DNA from: Motacilla alba alba
Taxonomy: Eukaryota > Chordata > Aves > Passeriformes > Motacillidae
Direction of reading: 5' to 3'
Assembly (NCBI RefSeq): GCF_015832195.1
Contig: NC_052021.1
Coordinates: 27,364,286 to 27,428,285 of the forward strand
Length of the DNA: 64,000 nt
Of the stretch, positions 1-11,730 are shown piece after piece; within the stretch, counting starts at the first letter, position 1; each line of letters opens with the position of its first letter. A program made the translations under genes and the position numbers. Below the pieces are notes generated by a model. That model did no database searches, had not been told where the DNA came from, and was given only the letters and a program-made list of their open reading frames with translations.

Positions 1-2301
1 GCTCTTTATTGTTTTGTTGTGGGAAGACTGTTCTTCCTCTGCAGTAACCTCTTGAGATGTTCGGGGATTGCAGGCTGCCTGCAGGATGACAGGACACCCT
101 CTTCCGTCCCTAGAGCTCTGCAGGGTGCTCAGGAACATGGCGGTATTGTGGGGGGAAGGACTTGGCTGGCATTATTGATGTCAATGCCTGTTGTTGAGAG
201 GGACTCGTTGTGGGTAGGAGGAGAGGGCTGTGTCTGAGCTGTCCTGGTGTCCAGTCCATACCTGATGTCTGGCAGGTCATGGACCCAACACGCAGATCCC
301 TGAGACTCACACTGCAGAAATAACCATGCAGACTTAATTGGAAAGCTCCCTTAGTGACTCTCTCCTTTTTAAATACTCTATACTTTATTTGGCTAATTGC
401 TTTGGCAATTGCAAAGTAAATAAAATGTTTCATTAATACATGCCCAAAAGTATGCAAACGTCTTGTCCTGAATTTTTGGAGCTTCTTGGAATTAAGCCAC
501 AGAACAAATTAAGCTTGCTGAGAGTTTTGTGGCTGAATATTTCACCACTAATTCCTTTTGATTTTTTGTTGTGTTTGAAAAAATTCTATGTACAAACCAG
601 AATGTTTGGGGCTAAGTATAGAATTCACCTACCAGCAGCCCAATAAAATTGTTTTGGATGGGTTCCTATAAAACACACCCATTATATTCAGTACCCATTA
701 AATATGAATGGAAACCTAGTGCTTGGTTTGTGTAGACAACAGAAGAAATTTTGGCTCCTTGAAAGTAATTAACTTGGTAATTTGATACATTTGCAAAATA
801 GTTCAGACTTTAGGGGTCTGTTTCATGGACTTTTGTTTACTCTGTAACACAGTGTCCATCCTCTGCAGCCCTTGTTTCAGTACTGGAGGGAACTCCTCTG
901 CTGCAATGCTGAGGCTGGGGAAATGTGCAGGCTTGTACCTCTTACTGTGAAGTGAGCAGGAATTTAATGCTTCTGCAAACATCAGTCAGCACTAAAGCAC
1001 CTTCAGAAGACACCTTGGGGCTGGATTGGCAGCTGGGATGAATTGTCACGCTTGGTTGTAGTCAGGAGATCTGTGAGTAGTTCCAAGAACTCTGAAGTAT
1101 TTGAATGCTGGGATATTTCAGCTGTGAATAAATGCTGTAAAATGTATAGTACTGCCAACCCCAATTGTTCTAGGATCATGAGTCAGGCCTCAAAAGATCA
1201 TGGGGATTTGTGGGGCGGGGGGTTGTGTCTTGTTTTTGTTTGTTTTCTGTTTCTTAAATAATACATTTTGTATTCTCTTTATTTGTTCTGTTTCCTGAGC
1301 CTGCAGGGTATACTCTGCTCAGTCTCAAAGTTTTCTCTATAGCAGTTCGTGATCTTGCTGTGTGCTGTAAGTGGAGTCTGAGGTTCTTCCCTAAACACTC
1401 GACTTCAAGGCTACCATGCCTTGAAAAACAGCAAGTACTGCTAGGCTGGCTGGAAAATTTTAGGAGTTAGCAACCCTCAGTGTTGCTCCAGGAGAAGGCA
1501 GCTGAGTAGGGTGTTAGGATAGGCTCGGTCCAATCAAACCCTCATCTGTTGAGCATCCATTTCTTGTGAATCATCTGGTTTGACTTTGGGAGAACCTGGT
1601 CCTTGGTGCTGGCAAAGGCTCTGGCTTTTGAGTGCTGGGGTGACTTACCTTGTGATGGATGGCTGCAACATTTCCAGGCAGGGTCAGGCTTCTCTAACAT
1701 CACTAGGGATGGTTCAGCAGGTCTTCCTGAAGTAGCAGGTTTATAGCTGTGGATATTGCAGTGAACCAGCAGCAGTTTTGGTTTCCTGAAGAGGCTGTGC
1801 ACTCTTGCATATAAGTTGGAGCCTTGAGATTTGACATTTTGGTTTGTTATGACACATCAAAGTGTATCTCTCTCTGACATATCTGAGTATTGAAGCTCTC
1901 TGGGTGAAGAGGAAGCAAGACAAAAGCTTGCTCATCACATCATCTTAAGAAAGATGTAGCCGTGCTGCCTTCAGTGTGGTTGGAAGTGCACCTACTGAAG
2001 GATTCCTTCTTGTATCTTATAAAATAAGCCCTTATGCCCTTAATTTGACACAAATAGGATACCTAAATTCTGGCCATTTTTGACTAGTTAGTCTGGGATA
2101 CAAAAACCTGCAGAGAGCAACATTTTGAGAAACCTACACCAGGAAAATGGTTTGGAAGAGTATTTCAGCGCAGAGGACCGCAAGCTGCATTTTGTATTCA
2201 ATCACATGGCAGTTTGTTATGCTGAAGCATGCATGTTAAATGAACTTCTAGGGATTTGTATGGGCCTACAATTAAATATCAGCAGGCTATCAGCTCTCCA
2301 G
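1..2301. other. Non-coding stretch, no gene recognised
   Basis: All six frames are broken by frequent stops and none of the short frames (up to about 115 codons) gives a recognisable domain. The sequence is moderately AT-rich with few CpGs. I see no repeat family I can name here. It could be intron or intergenic DNA; the window gives no way to choose. Confidence 0.7.
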
Positions 2302-2454
2302 CAGAAGAGTGGTTGTGCCAGGCGGAGCGGGGAGGACGCAGACGGTCGGTCCCCAGAGCCCCGGGCGGGTGCGAGGGCTGCAGCAGCAGCAGCTCGGCCT
2401 TGGCAGCGGGCAAGGAGCCGCAGCAGTGCCGGGTGATGCTGCAGAGCCAGATGG
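2302..2454 (+). other. GC-rich island, weak exon candidate
   Basis: A sharply GC- and CpG-rich patch sits in AT-rich surroundings. It is bounded on the left by a short pyrimidine stretch ending in AG (2300-2301) and on the right by a good splice donor (TGG then GTGAGC, GT at 2455). The interval is 153 nt, a multiple of three. One forward frame stays open through it, with a run of five serines followed by ALAAGKEPQQCRVMLQSQM. I do not recognise this peptide. The opposite strand is also open here, which is common in GC-rich DNA, and the acceptor pyrimidine tract is poor. It may be an exon of an unrecognised gene, an alternative first exon, a lncRNA exon, or simply a small CpG patch. Confidence 0.2.
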
Positions 2455-2809
2455 GTGAGCCTGTCAGATCAAAGTTGATGTGTACCGAGGGTGGCAGACT
2501 TGGCAGGGCCGCTCGCCACAGGTCCTCCTCCCCATGCACCCTGTCTGCAGCTGAAGTTTGTGGCTGGATTCAATCTGGAGCTTAGAGAAGTAGGTACTGA
2601 ATAATGCAACCTCCTCTGGAGCCAGAGCCTGTGCTGACTGGAGCAGAAGCAGCCATCATGTGTAGAGCAGAAGGTTTAATGGGTATGATATGGCCCTGGC
2701 ACTTATTTTTCTCCAAATTTCTATAACCACAGTCTTCCCTTACCAGTCCAGCTCTGGGCTTGTTGATGCAAAATGGAACAGCCCAAATACCCGGTGGAAG
2801 TGGCTGTCT

Positions 2810-2986
2810 CAGAATAACTATTCCTCATTATCTCTCCATGCGGCCACTCTTATTCAGCAGTAAGAGGTCCTTTGTGTGGTTTAGCTTAATCCGCTTTGGA
2901 AACGGATTAAGCTAAATCTCACAAAGGAACTCTTAGTGCTGAATAACAGTGTCCACACGGAAAGATAATTCGAAATAGTTGTTCTG
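2810..2986. mobile_element. Palindromic DNA-transposon remnant (MITE-like)
   Basis: Two 84-nt arms (2810-2893 and 2903-2986) are reverse complements around a 9-nt centre (CTTTGGAAA). My hand alignment gives 71 of 84 matching positions with no gaps. The centre reads TTAGCTTAATCCG on the left and CGGATTAAGCTAAA on the right. Near-complete palindromes of this size are typical of non-autonomous DNA transposons of hAT, mariner or related type. No transposase frame is present. I cannot assign a named family, and I did not find unambiguous target-site duplications, so the true termini may lie further out. The arm divergence fits an old copy, or an element that was already imperfect when it inserted. 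Confidence 0.75.
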
Positions 2987-3629
2987 CGTTTTTCAATTCA
3001 CACTTGAGCACAAAAACTTTCCCCGTGCAGATGAGCCTACTTGAATAGGAACCACCTATTTTCTGTCTAAACAAGGTCTGTGTGCTGTGTCCAGGTGCTA
3101 TAGTAAAGTAAACAGCCCGTATTTTTCATTAAAAAGAAAGGAAGGAAACTGGCATCGCTGGGCTCAGGACCATTTTTTTTTTTTGCCAATTTGCTCAAGG
3201 ATTATTGCTTTTCTCACCAATTCATGTGGTTTGGGATTAGATTATTCATGGGATGCTTTACTTTCTGGAATGTGTAGACATTTCTGCCCTCTCTTGTGAA
3301 AGAAACCGGAGCTGCCCTGTAAGCCACTGCATAAAGAGAAGGAAGGATGCTTTCTGCTCTGCCCTATGCAGACCCGTTTGGGAAGGGGCAGACCCATTTT
3401 AGGAAGCCTTTGGCGAGTTAGAGATGTTACAATTAATAAGGAGTGATGCCTTTGTAAGACAAGCTCCCATGCCTAATCTGTCCCCAAGCACTCTTCTGTG
3501 CCTATTTTCACAAAAGGAAGCTAGAAATAAGTTGTCAAACAGATTTTGGTTTTGGATATGCAGTGGGCTGGTGACAGGGGTCTGGTTCCAGGGAAATTTT
3601 CTTGGAAGCTTTGCTCGTACCTGACAGAT
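2987..3629. other. Non-coding stretch, nothing recognised
   Basis: It contains a 12-nt poly(T) at 3173-3184 and otherwise unremarkable AT-rich sequence. No frame gives a recognisable protein. Confidence 0.6.
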
Positions 3630-3772
3630 ACTTGTGAGTAAAGTCATTGAGCACTTTACCAAGGTGGGGAAGCATTGCTCACTCCTCTGTTTCACTGGTC
3701 TGGCCAGAAGAGATGCTAAGTAACTTTCCCAAGCTGATTTTGGGAAACTGATGATTTCCACATCTGGATTTT
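3630..3772 (-). repeat. Degraded MIR-like SINE fragment (possible)
   Basis: Read on the minus strand, the stretch contains CTTGGGAAAGTTACTTAGC followed by ATCTCT. This closely follows the conserved MIR segment CTTGGGCAAGTTACTTAACCTCTCT. It ends with a tract resembling the MIR 3' segment (AAAGTGCTCAATGAC). The middle is poorly matched. MIR-related CORE-SINEs are known across amniotes, so an old copy in a bird is plausible. A short chance match cannot be excluded. Confidence 0.42.
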
Positions 3773-3810
3773 AGAGGCAAGCAAAAAAGCCTGTAGCCCC
3801 ACAGGAAAGC

Positions 3811-3825
3811 AAAAAAAAAAAAAAA
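3811..3825 (+). repeat. Poly(A) tract, 15 nt
   Basis: Fifteen consecutive A followed by an A/C-rich stretch. There is no retroposed body that I recognise immediately upstream. Confidence 0.9.
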
Positions 3826-6800
3826 CAAACCCCAAAAACCATAAACTGAAGTAGTTTTTGAAATCTAAACCTAAAATCCTTACAATGTATCAGACCTTAG
3901 AGGAAAATTACTTTTTGGTGTCATTTAGATCCTTGTGTCAGATGTACCTTACACCTCATGTCTTGGAATTAGTAAGTATGGGAGAGCTGGACCAGTCCTT
4001 CCTCTACCTTGGCTGAGAGTAGCCATGCGCCCAGGCCCCCATCTATAGGAATGATATGTGGGAAATGAGGGATAGGCTGGTAGCTGGTCAGGGATGTGCA
4101 TGGTTTGAACACATATGTTTGTGTGTGTTTACAAGAGGAAGGATGCTTTCTGACTAACCCCCCTGATGGAAGTAAGAAGTAAGCAAGTTTTGGGCTTTGG
4201 TTTGAAGGTTTTTTTTTAAAGTTTTTTTCCTCCAGCTTTATCCTTCTACCTTCTTGGTACAGATTAAGGACCTGATGGTGACCCTGGGCCCTGCAGTGCA
4301 GGCCTGCAGAAGGAGTTGCAGTTTCCTAGGAGAGGCGAGTGGTTCTTTAACATGCAGTTTTCCTTTTGGCACGACTCAAAGACTTCTCAACTGCTATTAC
4401 TGTGGAAACTAGCTTCCTCTTCCTTTTTACTCTTTAGGCCTTGATTCAAGAAATCATTAAACATGCGTTGATGTCCATCGGTGTTCAGGACAACACTTAA
4501 GCATGTGCTCAAAGTGCTGTCTTGTGTAGTGATGCTTTTCTGAGTTGGGGTACTTGAAATGAGCATTTATATGAAATAAAGTCCCTTCCTGAGAGACAAT
4601 TGTGACCTCTGCCTATCCCTCAGCTACTGAAAAGAAAGAAGGGGAGAAGGAATAGTGTGACCTGAACTCTTCTCCCCTGGAGCTTGTCCTTGTGCTGGCA
4701 TATTTCTTCCCAGGGTTGTAGGAGGAGCAGTAGAAGAAAAGTTGAAGGAGGATTTTGGTCTCTTGATGCTCATCTGCCCACTAGGAAATGAACAAAATCT
4801 GAACATGGTCTCCTTCCCTGGCTGAAAGAATAGCGTCTGGGAAAGGAAAGAAAAAAAAAAAGTTGCCCTAATCTGTGCCTGCAGAGCTCTGCAATGTCAG
4901 TACTGAGTGCTGTGGGCATGTGACTGCCCTGTAATAAAGAAATGATGTTTTATGGAGGAAAGCAGAATGAAGAGACCTGAAAGCCACCAGACTTTCTTAC
5001 TATGCACTTATGGCCAAGCAGCTGCATGGAAGCCATATCATTAGAAAACCCCAAATGTCTGCAGTGAAGTTTTCCCTGGCAGCAGAACTTCTGTCACTGC
5101 ATGTTGGGCATGTCTACGTGGTTAATTAATATTAAGCAAGCAAGAGTTTGAATTGCTAAAGCCATCACTGCTCCACGTTGACTCCTCATGTCCATGCTTT
5201 TCAGGCATGTCCAGCTCTTTGGATGGAAGTCGTTTACTGGACATGAAATAACCTGCTTCTTATTAAAGGGCTCTGATGGCCAGGACAGGTTACTTTGGGA
5301 TAAGCTCCGGTGTGAATCTGAGGCAATGCTGGTTGCTCCACAATTGCTGCCCGAGGGGTAAACGTGAGGCAGCAGCTGCCATTTGGGCTCAAGGTGTCTA
5401 GCGTGTGGCTGGGCAGTTACAGAGGTGCTGTAAGGCCTTGCTGGGCTCACCCTGCAGTGACTTGTTCTGCTCGTCATGCCCGGGGCATGTCCAGGGAGCG
5501 TCCGCTCGCACCGGAGATGGACTGTTAAACTCCATTCCTGCACAGGCAACCTTGGACACCTCAGGTCACTCCCCTGAGGAATCTGTGGGGTGAGTAAACA
5601 GTGAGAAAGTGTGTTGGAGCAGTCACAGCGCTGGTGGTAGAGGGGAACAGCCAAAGAGCTGGTGCCATGTTCTTGTCTGGCCAACTCAATCTGCCCCACG
5701 GCTGGGTGCCCGGCTGGGCTTGTGACTCTTGAAATAAAACATCACCCTGCTCCTGTTTGCTGGTGTTTGGACTGGGGGCCTTAGTCTGGGGTTGGAAAAT
5801 TAGGTACCCCTAGCTTCCCAAGTGCCATTTAAGCATGATAGTGCCTTCTTCCTGTGGACACAGTTTCATTGATGTGACTGTAATGAGCAGGTCAAAGTGC
5901 TTGGTGCAAATTAAAGATAACTTCATTATTATTTTACTGTTACTTGTATTTAGGAAGATGTAGCAGACAAGGAACTGTCAGAAAAGCAGATTGTTGTCGC
6001 TGCCTCAGAGTGCCCAAATCCAGGGGACATGGGGCTGTGCCGTGCACACAGCATCAGTTGGGTTGCTGTATGTGTGTGGTGTGACGGGCACCGTATGCTC
6101 ACGTCCCTTTCCCAGGAAGGTAACGTGTTCTGCATATCAGATCATGGCAAAGCTGGAAGCGATGTACAGCTCCCCTGAGTCTGAGTTCATAGTCCAGGCT
6201 GGTAGGCTAGCCTGTCTTTGACATGCATATTTAATGCTGTAGTTGTCTTTGCATATTTTGCTGGAGGGGATTAAAGGCAAAAAAAATCCACCAAACCAAC
6301 CCGGTTGCTTACCTGTCCTTCAGCACAGGTGAGCTTTGCACTTTTTCCCTCGGACATCTGTGAGACATTCAAAAGAGCATCATGGGTTCCTGACATCAAA
6401 GAGTTAATAGCAGTGAGTGGGTACAATAGCTCATTAGGACTTAAACGTGGGCTGCAAACTCAGAAATCTTGATAATTTTGGTCTATAAGGACACTGAACT
6501 TTCAACCCTAGTTCAGCAATAATAAATGCCTGTTAAGTAAGGCTTCCTTTTATGAAGAGAGGGTGGATGGATGCATTTCAATGGGCTTTAAAAGTCTTGC
6601 TACTCGTTTCAGCGTCTGCTGGCTGAATGCATCCGGGCATGGGAAGGCATTTCAAGATCTGCACAAAAAGCACTTTGAAGTACAACCTTTGTGAGCATCT
6701 TAGCTAAACCTGAGTGCAGTTGGAAGCAGCACTTTATCTATTTATTTATTTGGGAAGTATTTTTCTTTCCAAGTTGCTTAAAAAAACAAAAACAAAAAGC

Positions 6801-7267
6801 CAAACCAAAAATAAACCTGAGAGCAATTAAATGAAAATGCAGTTTTGAAACTTTGACCCAAAGTGAAAGGTGATGGTGCACATTTGCTTTTCTCTTGGAT
6901 GTTTTCATAACCAAATATATCAGTGCTGATTTTTAAAAGCAGGGAAGGTGAAGCTGTGCTTTGGGATAGTGCTCAGGGAGCTGCTCAGGCTGACAGCCCT
7001 GCCACCCTGGGGAAGAGGGGCTCAGGAATGTAGCCATCCTCTAGCCCATGCTGGCTGTGCCCACAGGAATCCCAGCGAGGAGCTCAAAAGTCTTTTAACA
7101 GCCCATTTGTTTACCTGTGGAAGGTTCCATTATGGGGACTAAGATCCGAAACAACTCTCAGAGTGGCTGCAAGTTCCCACTTCATAAGTTGCAATCTTCC
7201 TTGCCTTGAGTTCTCAGCTCTTGATTCAGACAGGCTTCTGCTGAGGGTCCTGCATGGGAGCTGAAGC
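3826..7267. other. Non-coding stretch, no gene recognised
   Basis: This stretch includes the longest open frame in the window (minus strand, 5094-5699, 201 codons). Its translation has no recognisable domain, no compositional bias of a real protein and no plausible splice context, so I do not call it. Short A-rich tracts occur near 4849-4861 and 6780-6815. I see no named repeat. Confidence 0.65.
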
Positions 7268-7294
7268 TGTGTGTGTGTGTGTGTGTGTGTGTGT
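7268..7294. repeat. (TG)n microsatellite, 27 nt
   Basis: An uninterrupted TG dinucleotide run, likely polymorphic in length. It immediately precedes the CpG-containing block at 7300-7660. Confidence 0.97.
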
Positions 7295-7299
7295 TTTAC

Positions 7300-7660
7300 C
7301 TCGCCTCTCGGAGAGCACGAGGGAGACCTCCGTGAAGAGAGTGACAGGGTTTGATATAAACCAGCAGGACTGCATTGCTGCCATTATTCGACAGTAAACC
7401 CTTTCACAATGCCATATGCTGTGCATTCCAGCGCAGCAGCGGAGGGTGTGATATAGTTAAAGCACACTCGGCAAACAGGAAACGCTGGTGACCGCTGTGT
7501 GTGCTTTTCACGGAGATAAAGTATTGAGAGCGTAACGAAGGAAAAAAAAAAAGTGCTGGGAATGGGGGGAGAGGACGGCAGGGCTGAAGGAGAGGGATGT
7601 ATTTTGGGCCTGACGCTCCGGTCATTATGAAAACGCAGGCAGGAAACGCAGCCACGAAGC
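7300..7660. promoter_or_regulatory. Candidate conserved non-coding element
   Basis: High-complexity sequence with many more CpGs than its flanks, no repeat signature and no convincing coding frame. It includes a CATATG E-box-like core and a long interior without simple sequence. Two overlapping minus-strand frames of 83-96 codons cross it, but they are rich in random proline/serine and carry no domain. Retained CpGs in a CpG-poor region often mark conserved regulatory DNA. I cannot test conservation from one sequence. Confidence 0.3.
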
Positions 7661-7754
7661 AGCGGAGAAAACACTGCTTTGCTCCAAGATGTTTGTTTTA
7701 CTCCATTACATGTATTTTCTAGTTTGCTGCTGGGTAGTGAGAGTGGATGTGTGT

Positions 7755-7855
7755 GGTTTGGTTTTTTTCAGGGTGGTTTTTTTTTCTTTTTCCCCCCTTT
7801 TTTGTTTGTTTTGTTTTGTTTTGTTTTTTTTAATTAACTTTATTTTATTTTTAAA
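7755..7855. repeat. T-rich low-complexity tract
   Basis: Long T runs broken by G and C, including several TTTTG units around 7803-7828. It gives rise to a spurious leucine/phenylalanine-rich open frame on the plus strand that should not be read as a membrane protein. Confidence 0.9.
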
Positions 7856-7860
7856 GTTCC

Positions 7861-10800
7861 TGCCACTCTGGCTTAGTATCCAACTCCCTTCCCCTCTACC
7901 CTACCCTGGTTAATAATGAAAGGCTATTTTAAGAGACTGGAGTTCAGTAACAGATATTTCATACTCCAGGAAAATGTGGATGGCGGTGTTTAACCTAAGC
8001 ACAGTTATTTTCCTGGGCAATGGCTCTGCAAAAGGCATTGCAAAGCCTCCTCAGAGTTAGGAAGTCGCTGTTGCAGGGCAGGGAGGAAGGCAGGGGGATG
8101 GGACCAACAGGTCCTCAGATGGGGAGAGCTCTGAATCATAAACACACCATAGCTTTAATAAAATAAATGAAGTGGAGCCTTTTCAGACGAGGGCAGACTG
8201 TATTGGGGCAAGCCAGGCTTTTAACGTTGGGAGTGAAAATTGACAGGCTGAGAACTGGGACATAAACAAAAATGTCAGGCCCTGGGAGTCTTGTTCACTG
8301 GACAATGTCTCAATTGTTTCAGTGATTTTTCGCAGGCAGCAGGGGATAGTGGGAGATTTAACTCTTTACTGGCCGTGTAGGAGCTGGAGGTGCTCACAGA
8401 GTGAAGAAGTGGCAGAAAAGAGCATTTTTGTTTGGAAATGATTAAGCATGTCAGTGGGTGATAAGGGAAGGTCACACTGTTCTCTGCATACTTGTCTGCT
8501 GTTAAAGTTGGGCTTTACACTTACTTAATTTTATTTAGGTTTTGCTCCCTGCTTGGAAAAGCATTTTTGGGAGTTTTTTTCCCCTTCTAAATGTTTTTGC
8601 TTTTTATCAGAAAAATGAGATTATGGGGCAGACCAGTAGATATATAAGACGAAGGGAAAGTGTGCATCTGTTACATTTAAAAAAAAAAAATAATACTTCT
8701 TCATTAAATGGCTGACAGACAAGCTTGGTATTTTAAGGCTGTCTAGATTATTTGGAGCAGGCTGAAATGTGAGATAGGGAATGCCTTTTATTTTTTTAAC
8801 TGCTTTACTGTTTTGCTTAAGTCTCAAAATAAAAAGCCATCTTCAAAGAAGGCAGAAGAGAGGTGAGGAGCTTAGTTGTCTCATACTTTTGCTTTATTTA
8901 TTATAAAAACAAACATTGAAACCTGTTGCATACCAGCCTGACGTGGGCAAGGTCCAGAAAGCTGTAACTGGTAATTCTTTACTCATCAGATTTGGAATGC
9001 GTGTTTTGTTGTGGGCAGGGGGGAGGAGGGTGAGACGCAAACCGAAGTTGCTTCTTCAGGGTGCAAAAGCTGTTGAGGTTTATTTGCAGGAAGATAAACC
9101 TCTTTTAATAAAACATGGGTCTTGTCTCAGTTGAGTGAAGTTGAAACATTTTGCAGGCTGGAAGCCAACTTACTTGGAGCGCAGCAGCCCAGTATTAAAG
9201 GTCTGGGATGTGCTGAGGTTGCTTTAACTTAATTTATGGAATAATAATGTATCCCATTTTTGTATCCGTGCATCCTCTGGCTTCTTTGTGTTTGGATGCA
9301 TGTTTGCAGCCCCACACTTTCTCCTGCTTTCACATTTGTCCTTCCCCAGCCCCTGCCTGCTGCTGGTGGGCAGGCAGGAGGCGGGGAGCATCCCAGGGCT
9401 CTCCGCTGCCTTCCTGCCAGGCAGGAAATTGCCTCCTCCTTGACTGCTGCACGCAGTAATGCAGCAAAACTTGTGCTTGTGGGCAGGCTGCTCCCCAAAT
9501 TCCTGCTTGGGAGATACAGTGTCCTGTGTGATAAGGATGGGGAAAGTGAGCTCATGCTCTCCAGATGCTTCCATGTGTGGTTCACATGGATGGGAGAGAG
9601 AGAAGAGGGTGGAAACAATGGCAGTATCCTATTGAAACAGGCTGTTTCCAAAGGCCAGAGCACAGGCAGTAAGTTGCTGTCCCTCCTAGAGTCTGGCCAG
9701 GACTGGAGAGAGTGGGCACTAAAAACACATGCTAGAGCTTCTGTGGAAAATCTGGCTCCATATGTGTTTTGAAGTGATATTGGTTTCAGAGATTTAGAAA
9801 ACAAAAGTTGTTGACAGGTTGGAGCAGTTGCTTCCCTGAGTAAGTATCCTGAGTAGAGCTGGATTTAATAATTTATAATTAATCATTCGTGCAGCAAAAT
9901 GAATTGCTCTTCCTGTTAGTGAATGATCACTGATGAGATCGTGATTTTTTGTGGAACTTTGTTTGTTACTCATGCACAATTCTCAGTGTTTTGTCTTGGA
10001 GATCATCCACAAGCAGTTCCTGAGCTGGCTGGTGTTGGGGCTCCTCTGAGCAGAGATGGGGAACATGTGATACATTTCCGTCCCCTGGGTTGAGCAGTGA
10101 GTGATACTCTTTAATTAATAAAAGTTTATTTTCCATGAAGATTCTCCAGTACTTGCATAAATTCACCGTCTTGGCAAGCATCCTTACCACTGAATTAATT
10201 TGCTGGTGTAGTCACAGAAAGCAGTTAGCTTTGTCACTCAATGAATTTCCCCTATTTGCTACAGAGCGCAGCATAATGCTGGTCTAGCTCGGGTTGCTGT
10301 GGTTTTGTATGTTATAAACACAGAAGTAAAGAAATCAGTAGTTTGAAGCATTTTTAAGGAGTATTTTGAAATTCCCACCCCTTTCTAGTCATGAATAACA
10401 GTCTACTTTGATTTGAAAATAAACTCATTACTGATAATAACAGCCTACAAGAGATCTCTTCTTCTCTGCTCCTCCCCATCTCCTAGAGAGACATAACTGC
10501 TGTTCCAGGTGAAACAATGCTATTTTTAGTGCCAATGCAGAACATGTTCACAAGATGTCTGCTACACAGCTGGACAGCCCATCTACGTGCCTGTTTAGTT
10601 GCTACAATGGTTTTCAGGGCTGCCTTTTCCTGGACATCCCAGTTAGCAAATAGTTAATTCTCTAGTTTAGATGAACTGGTAGGTGAAATAGTGGGCCACT
10701 GAGGAGAAAATGCTCTTTGTAGCTATGTGTGGTGTCCATAACCCTTCAAGGCATGCTCAAGGCACATCAATTGTCCAGAATGAACAGCATCTTTAACCTT

Positions 10801-11520
10801 TGCTTGTGTTATTAAGGTTTTGGTGAGGTGTAATCAACAGGTCATCTGCTCTGCTTTGTCTCCCACCCCTGTTCTAAAACATGCCCGGACGAGCCCATGG
10901 AGCTTGGGCATCATGTGCTCTCATGTCCCTTCACCTCATAAGACCTGAATCCTGCTTGTGGAGTTTGGGAAGCTAGCAAAGCAAGAAATGGGCTAGGTCA
11001 CACTTTGTAAGAGTCGAATGTTGTTTGCCTGCCTTCTGGAATGAGCACGTACTGGGTGGTGTAAGTGTTTGGATACTTCTTGTTGCTGTGCTTCTCCTGT
11101 GAATATTGACTCAGCCTGGTGAGATACAGGTGTGGTAGTGGTTCAGTGAAGGGCTCAGAGAGACACCCCTGTTGTTCTGGTTGGGTGTTTGGAGGTGTGA
11201 TTGAGACCTGCCACAGATCTGAGATATGGCCACTGAAGCAGGGAGCAATCCCTTCCCTGTGCTGTCAGCAGGAGAGCTGTACCTCTCTGAGGGATGAATG
11301 ACTCCTGCATGGCTCTGCACCCACGCTTCCCTTGCAGTGGGTACCTCCTGCCTCTGTGAGGAGGGAGGAAAGGACTTTTAAATTCCCCTTTTGCTGCTTG
11401 AACATCTTTCCAGTGCAACTTCAGAGTAAACATGAACATTCAGTTTGTCTGGAGTGTTTCCTGCAAGCCACTTCTCACCACTGCTGCACCCACACGTTGA
11501 GGTGATGGTGGAAGGTTCTA
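7861..11520. other. Non-coding stretch, no gene recognised
   Basis: Overlapping open frames of 116-191 codons on both strands around 9224-9804 are mutually antisense. They have no recognisable domains, and I treat them as chance. A 17-nt perfect inverted repeat, TTCCTGCC-A-GGCAGGAA, lies at 9411-9427 and contains two ETS-type GGAA cores. No named repeat was seen. Confidence 0.6.
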
Positions 11521-11720
11521 GATAATGGTACTTTGTACTTATGTAGCACTTCACATTTCCAAAGTGCCATAAAAACCCCAGGCTCCCTATCAGTCCCTGG
11601 GGGAAGATGGAGCTTGGCATTATTACCCTCATTTATGGGTAGAAAAGCTGAGATGCAGAAAGGTTAAGTGGTTTGCCCAAGCCCACACAACAAGTCAGTG
11701 TCAGATCTCAGATTAGACTT
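11521..11720 (-). repeat. MIR-family SINE, degraded
   Basis: On the minus strand it reads through CTTGGGCAAACCACTTAACC, then TTTCTGCATCTCAG, then a TAATAATGCC segment, in the same order as mammalian and amniote MIR. The 3' part (AAGTGCTACATAAGTAC) resembles the MIR3/L2-type tail. The order and spacing of several separate matching segments over about 200 nt make a chance match unlikely. It is strongly diverged, as expected for an ancient amniote insertion. The exact subfamily is not resolved. An open frame at 11378-11632 on the minus strand is an accident of this repeat. Confidence 0.72.
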
Positions 11721-11730
11721 GGAGTTTTCT

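Noticed and set aside
5094..5699. 201-codon open frame on the minus strand, the longest in the window
   Set aside because: No recognisable domain or sensible composition, and no Kozak or splice context. One frame of this length is about what chance gives in 64 kb of six frames.
7689..7913. Hydrophobic plus-strand frame that looks like a membrane protein
   Set aside because: Encoded by T-rich low-complexity DNA, which gives Phe/Leu/Val by default.
9224..9804. Overlapping 116-191 codon frames on both strands
   Set aside because: Mutually antisense, no domain on either strand, explained by locally higher GC lowering stop frequency.
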